Below, in pieces: positions 51,768 to 61,009 of a DNA stretch of 64,000 nucleotides (positions within the stretch are counted from its first letter, which is position 1; each line of letters starts with the position of its first letter). The position numbers and the translations under genes are program-made. The DNA is from Lachnospiraceae bacterium (GTDB lineage: Bacteria > Bacillota > Clostridia > Lachnospirales > Lachnospiraceae): assembly GCA_017453065.1 (NCBI GenBank), contig JAFTKW010000019.1, positions 1 to 64,000 on the forward strand, written 5' to 3'. The notes below the pieces were generated by a model. It worked only from the letters and a program-made list of their open reading frames with translations, was not told where the DNA came from and did no database searches.

Positions 51768-53531
51768 ATGGTAGATGGAAAACATAAAACCTTTGTCAGA
51801 AAAAAGATTCTTTTTGTATTTCTATGTTGTGCGGGACTTCTGGGCGCACTTCTGGGAAGACTTCTTTATCTGATGGTTTACGAGGCAGAGCATTATTCAA
51901 ATCTGGCGACAGATTTACATGAAAGAGAGCGCAGTATTAAGGCTGCCAGAGGAAGAATTTTAGACACCAATGGAGTAGTGATTGCAGACAGCAAGACGGT
52001 CTGTAGCATCTCTGTCATACACAATCAAATTGAAGATGCAGAAGAGGTGATTCGCGTTCTTAGCGACGAACTGGATTTGTCTGAAGAGTATGTGCGAAAA
52101 AGAGTGGAGAAATATTCTTCTATTGAAAAAATCAAGAGCAATGTGGACAAGGAAATAGGGGATAGGATTAGAACTTATGAATTGGCGGGAGTTAAGGTGG
52201 ACGAGGACTCGAAGCGATACTATCCTTATGGTGAACTGGCTTCAAAGGTACTAGGATTTACAGGAAGTGACAATCAGGGAATCATTGGTCTGGAAGTGGT
52301 ATATGATGAGTTTTTGGCAGGTAAATCAGGAACCATATTGACTGTGACAGATGCAAAAGGTATTGAGATAGAGGAAGCGGGGGAACGGCGTATTGAACCG
52401 GTGGCTGGATTGGATTTGCAGCTTACAATAGACATAAATATTCAGCAGTATGCTACGCAACTAGCATATCAAGCCATGGAGGCCAAGCAGGCGGAAGGCG
52501 TATCCATCATAGTGATGAAACCTGATTCTGGTGAAATATTGGCCATGGTGGATGTACCAGAATTTGACCTGAATGAGCCCTATGAGATTTCAGAAGAAGT
52601 AAAACAATCTAATCCGGAGGCAGATGACCAGACTCTGCTCAATCAAATCTGGAGAAATGGTTGTATCAGTGATACATACGAGCCTGGCTCAACCTTTAAA
52701 ATGGTAACCGCTGCTACAGCTTTGGAAAATGATGTGGTAAGTAAAGAAAGTTCCTTTTACTGTCCGGGATATGTGATGGTGGAAGACCGAAGAATTCGTT
52801 GTCACAAAGTGGCAGGGCATGGTTCTCAAGATTTCGTTCATGCGACCATGAATTCTTGTAATCCAGTGTTTGTGACGGTAGGCTCCAAGATTGGAGTAGA
52901 CCGTTTTTATGAGTCCTTTGAGAAATTGGGGCTTCTATCCAAGACAGGAGTGGATCTGCCTGGGGAAGCAACTACTATTATGCACAAAAAGGAAAACGTG
53001 GAAGCTGTGGAACTGGCAACCATCAGTTTTGGACAGTCTTTTCAGATTACGCCAATACAGCTGATTACAACTGCAGCAGAGATTGTCAATGGCGGTAATC
53101 GCGTGACTCCACATTTTGGGAAGTTAGTCTGGGATGCCCAGACGGGACAAAGTACAGCATTGCAATTCCCTGTATCAGAGGGTGTGCTATCGGAGGAAAC
53201 CTCTGCGCAAATGCGTGAAATACTGGAAATGGTGGTTTCGGAGGGCGGTGGCAAAAATGCCAAGATAGAAGGGGTACGTATTGGTGGGAAGACTGCTACC
53301 AGTGAAACGCTACCTAGAGGAAGGGGTGTATACATAGCCTCTTTTGTGGGATTTGCGCCAGCAGATGACCCGCAGGTCATTGCGTTGGTTATTATCAATC
53401 ATCCTCAGGGACAGTATTATGGAGGTACCATTGCGGCACCAGTAATAAAAAAGCTTTTCGAAAATATTCTTCCTTATTTAGGTGTCATAGATTATAATGA
53501 AATCAATAGTGAAAATCAGTTAGAGGAGTAA
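51768..53531 (+). CDS. spoVD: Class B penicillin-binding protein, SpoVD-like
   Basis: A 587-residue transpeptidase with one N-terminal span (about residues 12-34), the dimerization region and catalytic motifs S308-T-F-K311 and S363-C-N365. The third motif reads K508-T-A510 instead of the usual KTG. No C-terminal PASTA domain. As the second class B PBP in the cluster, between ftsI and ftsW, it most resembles SpoVD, the spore-cortex enzyme paired with SpoVE; a vegetative role cannot be excluded. It has its own promoter. Confidence 0.8.
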   Translation: MVDGKHKTFVRKKILFVFLCCAGLLGALLGRLLYLMVYEAEHYSNLATDLHERERSIKAARGRILDTNGVVIADSKTVCSISVIHNQIEDAEEVIRVLSDELDLSEEYVRKRVEKYSSIEKIKSNVDKEIGDRIRTYELAGVKVDEDSKRYYPYGELASKVLGFTGSDNQGIIGLEVVYDEFLAGKSGTILTVTDAKGIEIEEAGERRIEPVAGLDLQLTIDINIQQYATQLAYQAMEAKQAEGVSIIVMKPDSGEILAMVDVPEFDLNEPYEISEEVKQSNPEADDQTLLNQIWRNGCISDTYEPGSTFKMVTAATALENDVVSKESSFYCPGYVMVEDRRIRCHKVAGHGSQDFVHATMNSCNPVFVTVGSKIGVDRFYESFEKLGLLSKTGVDLPGEATTIMHKKENVEAVELATISFGQSFQITPIQLITTAAEIVNGGNRVTPHFGKLVWDAQTGQSTALQFPVSEGVLSEETSAQMREILEMVVSEGGGKNAKIEGVRIGGKTATSETLPRGRGVYIASFVGFAPADDPQVIALVIINHPQGQYYGGTIAAPVIKKLFENILPYLGVIDYNEINSENQLEE

Positions 53532-53534
53532 AAC

Positions 53535-54686
53535 GTGACAGAAAAGAAAGCGCGAAAAACAAAACTGAAAAATCCGTTTGACTATACATTGCTGTTCATA
53601 GTTTTGTTCCTGGTAGGGTTCGGTTTGGTAATGATCTATTCCACCAGTTCCTACGAGGCAGCACAGAGCTATGGAAGTTCAACCTACTTCCTGCGAAAGC
53701 AGATTTTTGCAGTCATTTTGGGCCTTGTTGTGATGATTGTTGCAGCCAACATTGATTATCATTTTTGGGCTAATTTTGCGACCCTGGCCTATTTGGCGGC
53801 GGTAGGGCTATTGTTGGCAATTATTCCATTTGGTAAGGAAGTAAACGGAGCGAAACGATGGCTCTATTTTGGTCCAATTTCGCTGCAACCTGCGGAGGTA
53901 GCGAAATTATGTATGATTGTCTTTTTGGCGGTCATGGTACAAAAAGTTGGTAAAAAGATTCGGACCATGAAGGGCTTTTGGACTATTATGCTGATGCCAA
54001 TGCCTATTGTCTTAATGGTTTGGCGAATTACGAACAATTTAAGTTCTGCCATTATCATTATGGGTATTGCAGTGCTGATGATTTTTGTGGCAAGTCCAGA
54101 CTACAAGAAGTTTCTGTGGATGGCAGGTATAGCCATTGCTTTGGTAGTGGGTCTCGTCATGGCGATTAAGTTTGGAGCACTGGAAGCATTAGACTTTCGA
54201 ATGGAGCGTATTTTGGCGTGGCTTGATCCTGAGGCCTATGCAGATGGCAAAGGCTTCCAGACGTTGCAGGCCTTATATGCTATTGGTTCTGGCGGTATCT
54301 GGGGCAAGGGACTTGGTCAAAGTATGCAGAAATTAGGATTTATTCCAGAAGCGCAGAACGATATGATTTTCTCCATTATTTGTGAGGAGTTGGGATTGTT
54401 CGGTGCGGTTGCGATTATTTTGATGTTCCTGTTACTTATTTGGAGATTGATGGATATAGCCATGAAGGCACCAGATTTGTTTGGAGCGCTTTTGGTGGTT
54501 GGTGTCATGGGACACATTGCTATTCAGGTTATTTTAAATATTGCTGTAGTAACAAACACTATTCCAAACACAGGTATTTCATTGCCATTTATCAGCTATG
54601 GTGGTTCTTCCGTAACCTTCCTGCTGGCGGAGTTTGGTCTGGTGTTCAATGTGGCGACACATCTCAAACAAAAAGAAGTAACCTAG
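53535..54686 (+). CDS. ftsW: FtsW/SpoVE-type SEDS glycosyltransferase
   Basis: A 383-residue polytopic SEDS protein (ten spans) that polymerises lipid II with a partner class B PBP. The conserved GKGLGQSMQKLGFIPEAQNDMIF loop (about residues 256-278) with the catalytic Asp, and NTGISLPFISYGGSS near the end, are typical. GTG start, four bases after the PBP gene. Whether it serves septation or cortex synthesis (SpoVE) cannot be fixed; only one SEDS gene is seen here. Confidence 0.93.
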   Translation: MTEKKARKTKLKNPFDYTLLFIVLFLVGFGLVMIYSTSSYEAAQSYGSSTYFLRKQIFAVILGLVVMIVAANIDYHFWANFATLAYLAAVGLLLAIIPFGKEVNGAKRWLYFGPISLQPAEVAKLCMIVFLAVMVQKVGKKIRTMKGFWTIMLMPMPIVLMVWRITNNLSSAIIIMGIAVLMIFVASPDYKKFLWMAGIAIALVVGLVMAIKFGALEALDFRMERILAWLDPEAYADGKGFQTLQALYAIGSGGIWGKGLGQSMQKLGFIPEAQNDMIFSIICEELGLFGAVAIILMFLLLIWRLMDIAMKAPDLFGALLVVGVMGHIAIQVILNIAVVTNTIPNTGISLPFISYGGSSVTFLLAEFGLVFNVATHLKQKEVT

Positions 54687-54755
54687 GCGTACAAGATACA
54701 TAGCCTTCTTTTTCGGCATAAGATAGAGTATGAAAACGGGAAATGAGGGCTTTAA

Positions 54756-56009
54756 TTGGATAAAATATATGTCCATGGAAGAATTCCCCTACGGGGACAG
54801 CTTACTCTGCAAGGATCAAAGAATGCGGCGCTACCTATATTGGCGGCAACCTTATTAACAGAAGAGACTTGTGTCATACATAACTGTCCGAAGATAGTAG
54901 ATGTTCATCAGATGTTGCATTTGCTAGGCCGATTGGGCTGTGAAATACGTTGGGAAAATGACGGTGTTCGCATCACGGGACGCACCTGCGAGGGTGAAAG
55001 TATGCTTTATCCAGAAGTTGGTCAAATGCGATGTTCTATTCTTTTCCTAGGAGCGCTTTTAGGCAGTAGCAAAAGGGTGGAGTTGCCCTATCCGGGAGGC
55101 TGCGTCATTGGGAAGAGGCCAGTGGATATTCACATCGATGCACTTAGTAAAATGAATGTAGATATTTCGTGCAAAGATGACACACTGATAGCCCAAACAA
55201 AGGGCATGATAGGAGAACGGATTTTTTTGCCGTTTCCTAGTGTAGGGGCCACAGAAAATCTCATGCTTGCAGCAGTGAAGGCATTGGGCAAAACCCAGAT
55301 AGAGGGCGCTGCTAGGGAACCTGAGGTGGTGGCATTGGGCCAATTTTTAAAGGCTATGGGAGCAAGGATTCGTGGTCTGGGTAGCTCCACCATAGAGATT
55401 GAAGGTGGCATGCCTTTACATGGGGCGGAATTTGTAGTTCCAGCAGATCGTATTGTAGCAGGAACCTATATGCTGGCTTGTATGAGTACCGGTGGTAATA
55501 TATTGCTAAATGAAGCTCCGATTGAGGATATGGGAAGCTTTTTTCATGTTATAAGAGAAATGGGCGGCAGTTTACAAATAGAGCAACAGCAGGTGTATTT
55601 GCAAGCGCCTAAAGAGATTAGCCCAGTTTTGTATTTGAAGACAGAGGTACACCCTGGCTTTCCCACAGACTTGCAGTCCCCATTGCTTTCTACTTTGTGT
55701 TTGGCAAAAGGAGAATCCTGCATTCAGGAGAATATATTTGAACAACGTTTTCATGTGGTGCCATGGCTTACACAAATGGGAGCCAAGATAGAATTGTTGA
55801 CTCCAAATCTGGCAAGGGTGATTGGCGTGGAAATGTTAAAGGGAGCACAAGTGAAGGCCAGCGAACTACGCGGAGGTGCAGCCTTGGTAGTTGCGGCATT
55901 AGGTGCCAAGGGAGAAACGGTTATTGAAGGGAAAAAATTTATAGATCGCGGATATGCCAATATCTGTAAGGACTTAAGAGATTTAGGAGCGCGAATATAC
56001 AGTGTATAA
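54756..56009 (+). CDS. murA: UDP-GlcNAc enolpyruvyl transferase
   Basis: A 417-residue enzyme for the first committed step of peptidoglycan precursor synthesis. K22-N23 in GSKNAALPIL and the catalytic C116 in PGGCVIGKRPVDIHI are present; this Cys is the fosfomycin target, so sensitivity is expected. TTG start at 54756, GAGGG about seven bases before. A hit to MurZ rather than MurA type cannot be settled. It overlaps ftsQ by eight bases. Confidence 0.93.
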   Translation: MDKIYVHGRIPLRGQLTLQGSKNAALPILAATLLTEETCVIHNCPKIVDVHQMLHLLGRLGCEIRWENDGVRITGRTCEGESMLYPEVGQMRCSILFLGALLGSSKRVELPYPGGCVIGKRPVDIHIDALSKMNVDISCKDDTLIAQTKGMIGERIFLPFPSVGATENLMLAAVKALGKTQIEGAAREPEVVALGQFLKAMGARIRGLGSSTIEIEGGMPLHGAEFVVPADRIVAGTYMLACMSTGGNILLNEAPIEDMGSFFHVIREMGGSLQIEQQQVYLQAPKEISPVLYLKTEVHPGFPTDLQSPLLSTLCLAKGESCIQENIFEQRFHVVPWLTQMGAKIELLTPNLARVIGVEMLKGAQVKASELRGGAALVVAALGAKGETVIEGKKFIDRGYANICKDLRDLGARIYSV

Positions 56010-56754
56010 ATATAAAAGTAGATTTAAAAAGCGAAAAAAGAGTACATGGATTCTTCTCACACTAAGCCTGATCGCTATAGCATTGGGTGGAATCTATTAC
56101 TTTTTAGATCATTATAGAGTAGAGAATGTCTATGTAGATGGAAATGTTCATTACACCAAAGAAGAGATTATGGATATCGTTATGGATGGGCCATTGGGCA
56201 AAAACACGTTATATCTGTCCATGCGATACAAAAATAAAAGCATCACAGACGTACCGTTTGTGGCAGCCATGGATGTAAACGTAGCCAGCGCAGACACTAT
56301 ACGAATCGTTGTTTACGAAAAATCCCTGGCGGGATACATAGAATATCTTGGAAGATATATTTATTTTGACAAGGATGGAAGAGTAGTGGAGAGCTCCACC
56401 ATGCGTACTCTTGGAATTCCTCAGGTTCATGGGCTTGAATTTGATCATGTAGTGGTGGGAGAGTTGCTTCCAGTGCAAAACAGTGAAGTTTTTAGCCAAG
56501 TGCTGGGTGTTACGCAGACATTGGACAAGGGTGAGAATTCACTGCATGCAGATCATATTTACTTTAATAAATCGCATGAGATGACCTTGTACTTTGGAGA
56601 CATCAAAGTTTTGTTCGGGAAATATGAAAATTTGGATGAAAAGATCAACTTGCTGAAAACTTTTATCCCAGATTTGGAAGGAAAAAAAGGCACCTTGAAT
56701 GTTGAGAATTATTCTCCAGGTAAAAAAAATTATTCATTCACTCCTGAGGAATGA
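56002..56754 (+). CDS. ftsQ: Cell-division protein FtsQ/DivIB
   Basis: A 250-residue bitopic protein: basic tail (RFKKRKKS), one span (about residues 14-35), a POTRA domain (VENVYVDGNVHYTKEEI, from about 38) and the beta domain with VVGELLPVQNSEVF. It scaffolds the FtsQLB (DivIB-FtsL-DivIC) complex. The start is GTG 56002 inside the murA end with no clear ribosome site, so translation depends on murA. A weak hairpin GGTG/CACC (56760-56774) follows. Confidence 0.88.
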   Translation: MYKYKSRFKKRKKSTWILLTLSLIAIALGGIYYFLDHYRVENVYVDGNVHYTKEEIMDIVMDGPLGKNTLYLSMRYKNKSITDVPFVAAMDVNVASADTIRIVVYEKSLAGYIEYLGRYIYFDKDGRVVESSTMRTLGIPQVHGLEFDHVVVGELLPVQNSEVFSQVLGVTQTLDKGENSLHADHIYFNKSHEMTLYFGDIKVLFGKYENLDEKINLLKTFIPDLEGKKGTLNVENYSPGKKNYSFTPEE

Positions 56755-56792
56755 ATAATGGTGAAAAAAACACCTTTATTCAAAAAAATGTG

Positions 56793-56845
56793 TTGATAAA
56801 TTCTGAAAATAATTATATGATAATCTATATGACTAAATTAGTCAT
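56793..56845 (+). promoter_or_regulatory. ftsZ promoter with a 17-bp palindrome at its start point
   Basis: TTGATA (56793-56798), 17-base spacer, TATGAT (56816-56821). The perfect palindrome ATGACTAA-A-TTAGTCAT spans 56829-56845, beginning at about the expected transcription start. A dimeric repressor could bind there. Confidence 0.6.
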
Positions 56846-56872
56846 ACAAGCAAATAAAAGGAGGAACTACCC

Positions 56873-58027
56873 TTGCTGGAAATTAAGACAAACGACGCAG
56901 AGTCTGCTGCAAAAATCATCGTAGTTGGTGTTGGTGGAGCAGGTAATAATGCTGTAAATAGAATGATTGATGAAAATATTGATGGAGTTGATTTTATCGG
57001 TGTTAACACTGATAAACAGGCCCTTCAGCTTTGCAAGGCTCCTAAACTCCTTCAGATTGGCGAAAAGTTGACCAAAGGTCTTGGCGCAGGAGCTAGACCA
57101 GAAGTTGGAGAGAAAGCGGCAGAAGAGAGCGCAGAAGAAATCGCAAATGCACTCAAAGGAGCAGATATGGTATTCGTTACCTGTGGTATGGGTGGCGGTA
57201 CTGGTACAGGTGCAGCTCCTATCGTTGCTAAGATTTCCAAAGATATGGGTATCCTTACAGTAGGTGTAGTTACCAAACCTTTCCGTTTTGAAGCAAAAGC
57301 ACGTATGGTAAATGCAGTTAGTGGCATTGAAAAGATTAAAGATGCTGTGGATACATTAATCGTGATTCCAAATGACAAGTTGCTTGAAATTGTTGATAGA
57401 CGTACTACTATGCCTGAAGCACTTAAGAAAGCAGATGAAGTACTTCAGCAGGCAGTTCAAGGTATTACAGACCTTATCAATGTTCCTTCTGTTATTAACC
57501 TTGACTTCGCAGATGTTCAGACAGTTATGAAGGACAAGGGTATTGCTCACATCGGTATCGGTACAGGCAAAGGCGATGACAAGGCTATCGATGCAGTTAA
57601 GGCTGCTGTAGAGAGCCCATTGCTTGAGACCACTATTACTGGAGCAACTCATGTAATCATCAATGTTTCTGGTGATATCACATTGACAGATGCATCTGAT
57701 GCAGCTAGTTACGTTCAGGAACTTGCAGGTGACGATGTTAATATTATCTTCGGTGCTATGTACGATGCTTCTCAGAGCGATACATGTACGATTACGGTTA
57801 TTGCAACAGGACTGGAGGATGCAAATGCACCAGTGAAGGTAAGCCCATATATTACACCTTCCACATTAAAGACTTCAGGCCTTTCCGTAATGGGAGTGAA
57901 GAAACCTGTTACATCTGGTGTGGCTCCGGCTCCAAAGCCAATCATTAACACACCAAAGCCTACAGATATCAGAGCTTCTGTAGAGGAGAAATCCTTAAAG
58001 ATTCCAGATTTCTTGCAGAAAAAATAA
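56873..58027 (+). CDS. ftsZ: Cell-division GTPase FtsZ
   Basis: A 384-residue tubulin homologue forming the division ring. The GTP motif [10 protein letters not shown] is at residues 107-116, with [15 protein letters not shown] near the start; the linker is short and the C-terminal peptide IPDFLQKK binds FtsA/SepF-type partners. Start is TTG 56873 behind AAAGGAGG, spacer eight. It has its own promoter and is closed by a strong terminator, so it is a single-gene unit. Confidence 0.98.
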   Translation: MLEIKTNDAESAAKIIVVGVGGAGNNAVNRMIDENIDGVDFIGVNTDKQALQLCKAPKLLQIGEKLTKGLGAGARPEVGEKAAEESAEEIANALKGADMVFVTCGMGGGTGTGAAPIVAKISKDMGILTVGVVTKPFRFEAKARMVNAVSGIEKIKDAVDTLIVIPNDKLLEIVDRRTTMPEALKKADEVLQQAVQGITDLINVPSVINLDFADVQTVMKDKGIAHIGIGTGKGDDKAIDAVKAAVESPLLETTITGATHVIINVSGDITLTDASDAASYVQELAGDDVNIIFGAMYDASQSDTCTITVIATGLEDANAPVKVSPYITPSTLKTSGLSVMGVKKPVTSGVAPAPKPIINTPKPTDIRASVEEKSLKIPDFLQKK

Positions 58028-58041
58028 CATAATAAGTTTTC

Positions 58042-58072
58042 AAAGCCCCAAGCTTTTTGCTTGGGGCTTTTT
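58042..58072 (+). terminator. Terminator of ftsZ
   Basis: AAAGCCCCAAGC (58042-58053) pairs perfectly with GCTTGGGGCTTT (58059-58070), loop TTTTT, then two more T residues. Confidence 0.9.
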
Positions 58073-58099
58073 GTGATGGCGACGAGGCGAGCGACAGAA

Positions 58100-58200
58100 G
58101 ACAAGAGCACAGACTTGTGCTTGCACAAAAGGATGTGCATTTGGCTGATGACATTTGCCGACCGCTCATCAGAGCGAGATTCGCAGAGCGTGTCTCGTCT
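58100..58200. ncRNA. Hairpin-rich spacer between ftsZ and spoIIGA
   Basis: Hairpins at 58106-58121 (6-bp, AGCACA/TGTGCT), 58122-58139 (6-bp, TGCACA/TGTGCA), 58163-58176 (5-bp) and CGAGA/TCTCG (58175-58197, competing with the previous one). No reading frame looks coding. The stretch is visibly richer in G and C than the surrounding spacers. A small RNA or a long leader of spoIIGA is possible; there is no direct proof of either. Confidence 0.3.
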
Positions 58201-58216
58201 CTGTTGGAAATACTAA

Positions 58217-58292
58217 TGTCGAAAGTTGAATTTTAAAGAAGGTGTTCCATAGAAAAATAGCGACAAATTATGCTTTTGCTTGGCTTTATAAT
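58217..58292 (+). promoter_or_regulatory. Spo0A-type box and -10 element before spoIIGA
   Basis: TGTCGAA, an exact 0A box, is at 58217-58223. A second, poorer site on the other strand (AGCGACA, 58259-58265, 5 of 7) overlaps the -35 position of TATAAT at 58287-58292, which has no good -35 box. Bacillus spoIIG is activated by Spo0A in such a layout. Confidence 0.45.
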
Positions 58293-58322
58293 GAGTATAA
58301 AGAGATTGAGGAGAGGGCTGAG

Positions 58323-59114
58323 ATGGAATATGAAGTATACATAGACAGTGTTTTTTTTCTAAATTTCGCCCTCAACTTTTTGGCTTTATCTTTGGCAGAT
58401 AGAGGGCTGAAAACTAATAAAGGATTTAGGAAGAGGGTAGTAGGCAGCCTTACTGGAGCATTTGTTTATTGTGTATGCTTGATATTACCAATTCCGTTTA
58501 TATGGCTCAGAATCTGTTTAGGAAGTCTTGGCGCAGGAATCGGGATAGTTCTTTTAACTTTTCGTCCATCGTCTGTAGAAGGCTTTAAACATTGTCTAGA
58601 GGAAATGCTTTTATTTTCCTTGATACTTGGAGGCATAATGTTCTGCGTGAATCGCTTTTTCCCATTTTTGGGAGGCGTATTTGGAACACTGGCACTGGCA
58701 CTGGCGAGTTTTGAAGTAATAAAAAGAATAGGTGATAAGTGGAGAAATCAGAAAAGCAATCTTGGAAGTGCTACGATCTGTAAGGCGCAGAAAAAAATCA
58801 AGGTTAATGTTTTATTTGATACGGGCAATGGGCTTGTTGAACCAATCAGCCAAAAGCCGGTATGTGTTGTTAGTATGAAAGTGGCAGCTGAAATATGGGA
58901 AGACCTAGATAGCCTAGGGTTTAGGGCAATTCCGTTTCACAGTGTGGGATGCCAGGCAGGAATTTTAAAAGGATATCAGGTCGATGAAATTGCAGTGGAA
59001 TATGAGGGGAGAAATCTTTGTGTAAATGATGTGTACTTGGCTGTAAAAGAGGGACCACTAGGGAAAAAAGGTGATTATGATTTAATCATGAATCCTGGAA
59101 TTCTTCAAAAGTAA
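58323..59114 (+). CDS. spoIIGA: Sigma-E processing peptidase SpoIIGA
   Basis: A 263-residue membrane aspartic protease that removes the N-terminal pro-sequence of sigma-E during sporulation. Five spans fill residues 5-135 and the C-terminal protease half carries the active FDTGNGL motif (D166). ATG 58323 is chosen behind GAGGAGAGGG; an upstream in-frame ATG at 58242 falls within the regulatory region. sigE follows 26 bases later, as in other spore formers. Confidence 0.9.
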   Translation: MEYEVYIDSVFFLNFALNFLALSLADRGLKTNKGFRKRVVGSLTGAFVYCVCLILPIPFIWLRICLGSLGAGIGIVLLTFRPSSVEGFKHCLEEMLLFSLILGGIMFCVNRFFPFLGGVFGTLALALASFEVIKRIGDKWRNQKSNLGSATICKAQKKIKVNVLFDTGNGLVEPISQKPVCVVSMKVAAEIWEDLDSLGFRAIPFHSVGCQAGILKGYQVDEIAVEYEGRNLCVNDVYLAVKEGPLGKKGDYDLIMNPGILQK

Positions 59115-59140
59115 ATAATGTGTAAATAGGAGGAAAAAAC

Positions 59141-59884
59141 ATGATTGTGAAGGTATCAATACCGGGAAGACTACATTTTAAAATGGTACAGAACAAAAAG
59201 AAATTGTTTGGAAGTGGGCAGGGTGACATTCATTATATTGGAGGATGTGAAGTGTTACCGCCACCTTTGGATCCAGGGAGAGAAATTGAAGTAATCAGAG
59301 ACTTAGGCACAGAGAGCGAGGAGGAAGCGAAATCACTTTTGATTGAGCACAACCTCAGATTAGTAGTTTACATAGCCAAAAAGTTTGACAATACAGGTGT
59401 GGGAGTAGAGGATCTTATCTCTATTGGAACAATTGGACTTATCAAATCTATCAACACCTTTAATCCAGAAAAGAATATTAAATTAGCGACCTATGCCTCC
59501 AGATGTATCGAAAATGAAATTCTTATGTATTTGAGAAGAAATAACAAGACAAAACTGGAGGTTTCCATAGATGAGCCGTTGAATGTAGATTGGGATGGCA
59601 ATGAACTTCTTTTGTCTGATATTCTTGGTACAGATGAGGATATCATATACAAAGATTTGGAGAGTGAAGTGGAGCGCAAGCTACTCATGAGGGCCATTGA
59701 CAAACTGACGGACCGTGAAAAAACGATTATCAGGCTTCGTTTTGGCATTGGCATTCCAGATGGTAAAGAGATGACACAAAAAGAAGTAGCATCCATGCTT
59801 GGTATTTCACAATCTTATATTTCAAGGCTGGAAAAAAAGATTATGAAGCAGTTGAAAAAAGAAATGAGTCGAGTTATCCTTTAA
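59141..59884 (+). CDS. sigE: Sporulation sigma factor SigE (mother cell)
   Basis: This 247-residue early mother-cell sigma factor has the pro-sequence of about 27 residues rich in basic residues ([13 protein letters not shown]) ending before [12 protein letters not shown], where SpoIIGA should cut. Region 2 ([49 protein letters not shown]) and region 4 ([17 protein letters not shown], then [21 protein letters not shown]) are complete. Sits directly after its processing protease. Confidence 0.97.
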   Translation: MIVKVSIPGRLHFKMVQNKKKLFGSGQGDIHYIGGCEVLPPPLDPGREIEVIRDLGTESEEEAKSLLIEHNLRLVVYIAKKFDNTGVGVEDLISIGTIGLIKSINTFNPEKNIKLATYASRCIENEILMYLRRNNKTKLEVSIDEPLNVDWDGNELLLSDILGTDEDIIYKDLESEVERKLLMRAIDKLTDREKTIIRLRFGIGIPDGKEMTQKEVASMLGISQSYISRLEKKIMKQLKKEMSRVIL

Positions 59885-59911
59885 ACAGAGAGTAGAAAGG
59901 GAGAGATGCAC

Positions 59912-60193
59912 GTGGTACAAAGAGAAGACATTTTGTCTATGGAATACTTGAAAAAAACCGAATTTACAGGTTGCCATAAGGGCATGAGATACCGCCTATG
60001 GCAAGATGTAAGTGGTGAGGATAAGGTACTTAGAGTTTGTGTTTGGCCTGAGCCACTAAACTATTACTACACCTCAGAAGAGAAGAAAAGCTTTCATGAT
60101 TTTTCGTTTTCAGAAGATGGAGTAGTGGATGCAGTAGCTTGGATGAATGACACCTATATAGACAGACGCAGTGAATTTGAAAATGCATGGTAG
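59912..60193 (+). CDS. Conserved-looking small protein of unknown function
   Basis: A soluble protein of 93 residues between sigE and sigG. It has several aromatic residues (YRLWQDV, VCVWPEPLNYYY) and an acidic C-terminus. I do not recognise the family. The start is uncertain: GTG 59912 has AAGGGAG at a good distance (eight bases), ATG 59906 is in frame but too close. It ends ten bases before the sigG stop on the other strand. Confidence 0.7.
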   Translation: MVQREDILSMEYLKKTEFTGCHKGMRYRLWQDVSGEDKVLRVCVWPEPLNYYYTSEEKKSFHDFSFSEDGVVDAVAWMNDTYIDRRSEFENAW

Positions 60194-60202
60194 GTGGTAC
60201 TG

Positions 60203-60982
60203 TTAACCCACCAAATAGGCACGCATGGTCTTTAAGGCTGTCTTTTCGAGTCTAGAAACCTGAGCTTGGGATATGCCAATGTAATTGGCGACTTCCATCT
60301 GGGTCTTGCCTTCAAAAAAGCGCAGATGAATGATTTCAGACTCGCGTTTGTTTAATTTTTTTATAGCCTCACTAAGGGAGAGATGTTCCACCCAATTCTC
60401 TTCCTTATTTTTTTTGTCGCTGATTTGGTCCATTACGTAGAGAGTGTCGCCACCGTCGGTATAGATAGGCTCGTATAGACTCATAGGGCTTTGGATGGCA
60501 TCCAAAGCATAGGTAATGTCTTCAGCAGAGATGCCAATCTCAGTTGCAATCTCTTCTAAAGTAGGTTCTTTTGCGTTGGCCTTTAGCATGGCTTCTTTGG
60601 CGTAGATAGCCTTGTAGGCAGTGTCCTTTAAGGAGCGAGAGACACGAATGGTATTGTTGTCTCGTAGGAATCGACGGATTTCCCCGATAATCATGGGAAC
60701 AGCGTAGGTGCTGAACTTTACACCCAAAGATGAATCAAAGTTATCGATGGCCTTGATGAGCCCAATGCAACCAATCTGAAATAAATCGTCCACACTTTCT
60801 TGGGAGGAACCGAAACGTTTGATGATGCTGAGCACCAGACGCAAATTACCTTCTATATATTTTTCTCTGGCGGTTTGGTCTCCGTCCTGAATTCTGGAAA
60901 ACAGGGTGGCTTTTTCATCTGAGGTAAGTAAAGGGAGTTTAGAGGTGTTCACTCCACAGATTTCTACTTTTCCAATTGCCAT
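60203..60982 (-). CDS. sigG: Forespore sigma factor SigG
   Basis: A 259-residue late forespore sigma factor. The N-terminal signature MAIGKVEICGVNTSKLPLL is diagnostic, followed by regions 2 (NLRLVLSIIKRF, IGLIKAIDNFDSSLGVKFSTYAVPMIIGEIRRFLRDN), 3 and 4 (KRESEIIHLRFFEGKTQMEVANYIGISQAQVSRLE). The start at 60982 has AAAGG eight or nine bases before it, whereas the longer frame from 60991 has its start codon directly against that site. It is transcribed opposite to sigE, unlike Bacillus, and has a sigma-F type promoter. Confidence 0.97.
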   Translation of the reverse strand: MAIGKVEICGVNTSKLPLLTSDEKATLFSRIQDGDQTAREKYIEGNLRLVLSIIKRFGSSQESVDDLFQIGCIGLIKAIDNFDSSLGVKFSTYAVPMIIGEIRRFLRDNNTIRVSRSLKDTAYKAIYAKEAMLKANAKEPTLEEIATEIGISAEDITYALDAIQSPMSLYEPIYTDGGDTLYVMDQISDKKNKEENWVEHLSLSEAIKKLNKRESEIIHLRFFEGKTQMEVANYIGISQAQVSRLEKTALKTMRAYLVG

Positions 60983-61009
60983 TTCTTTCATCCTTTCTGT
61001 TTATGAAAA

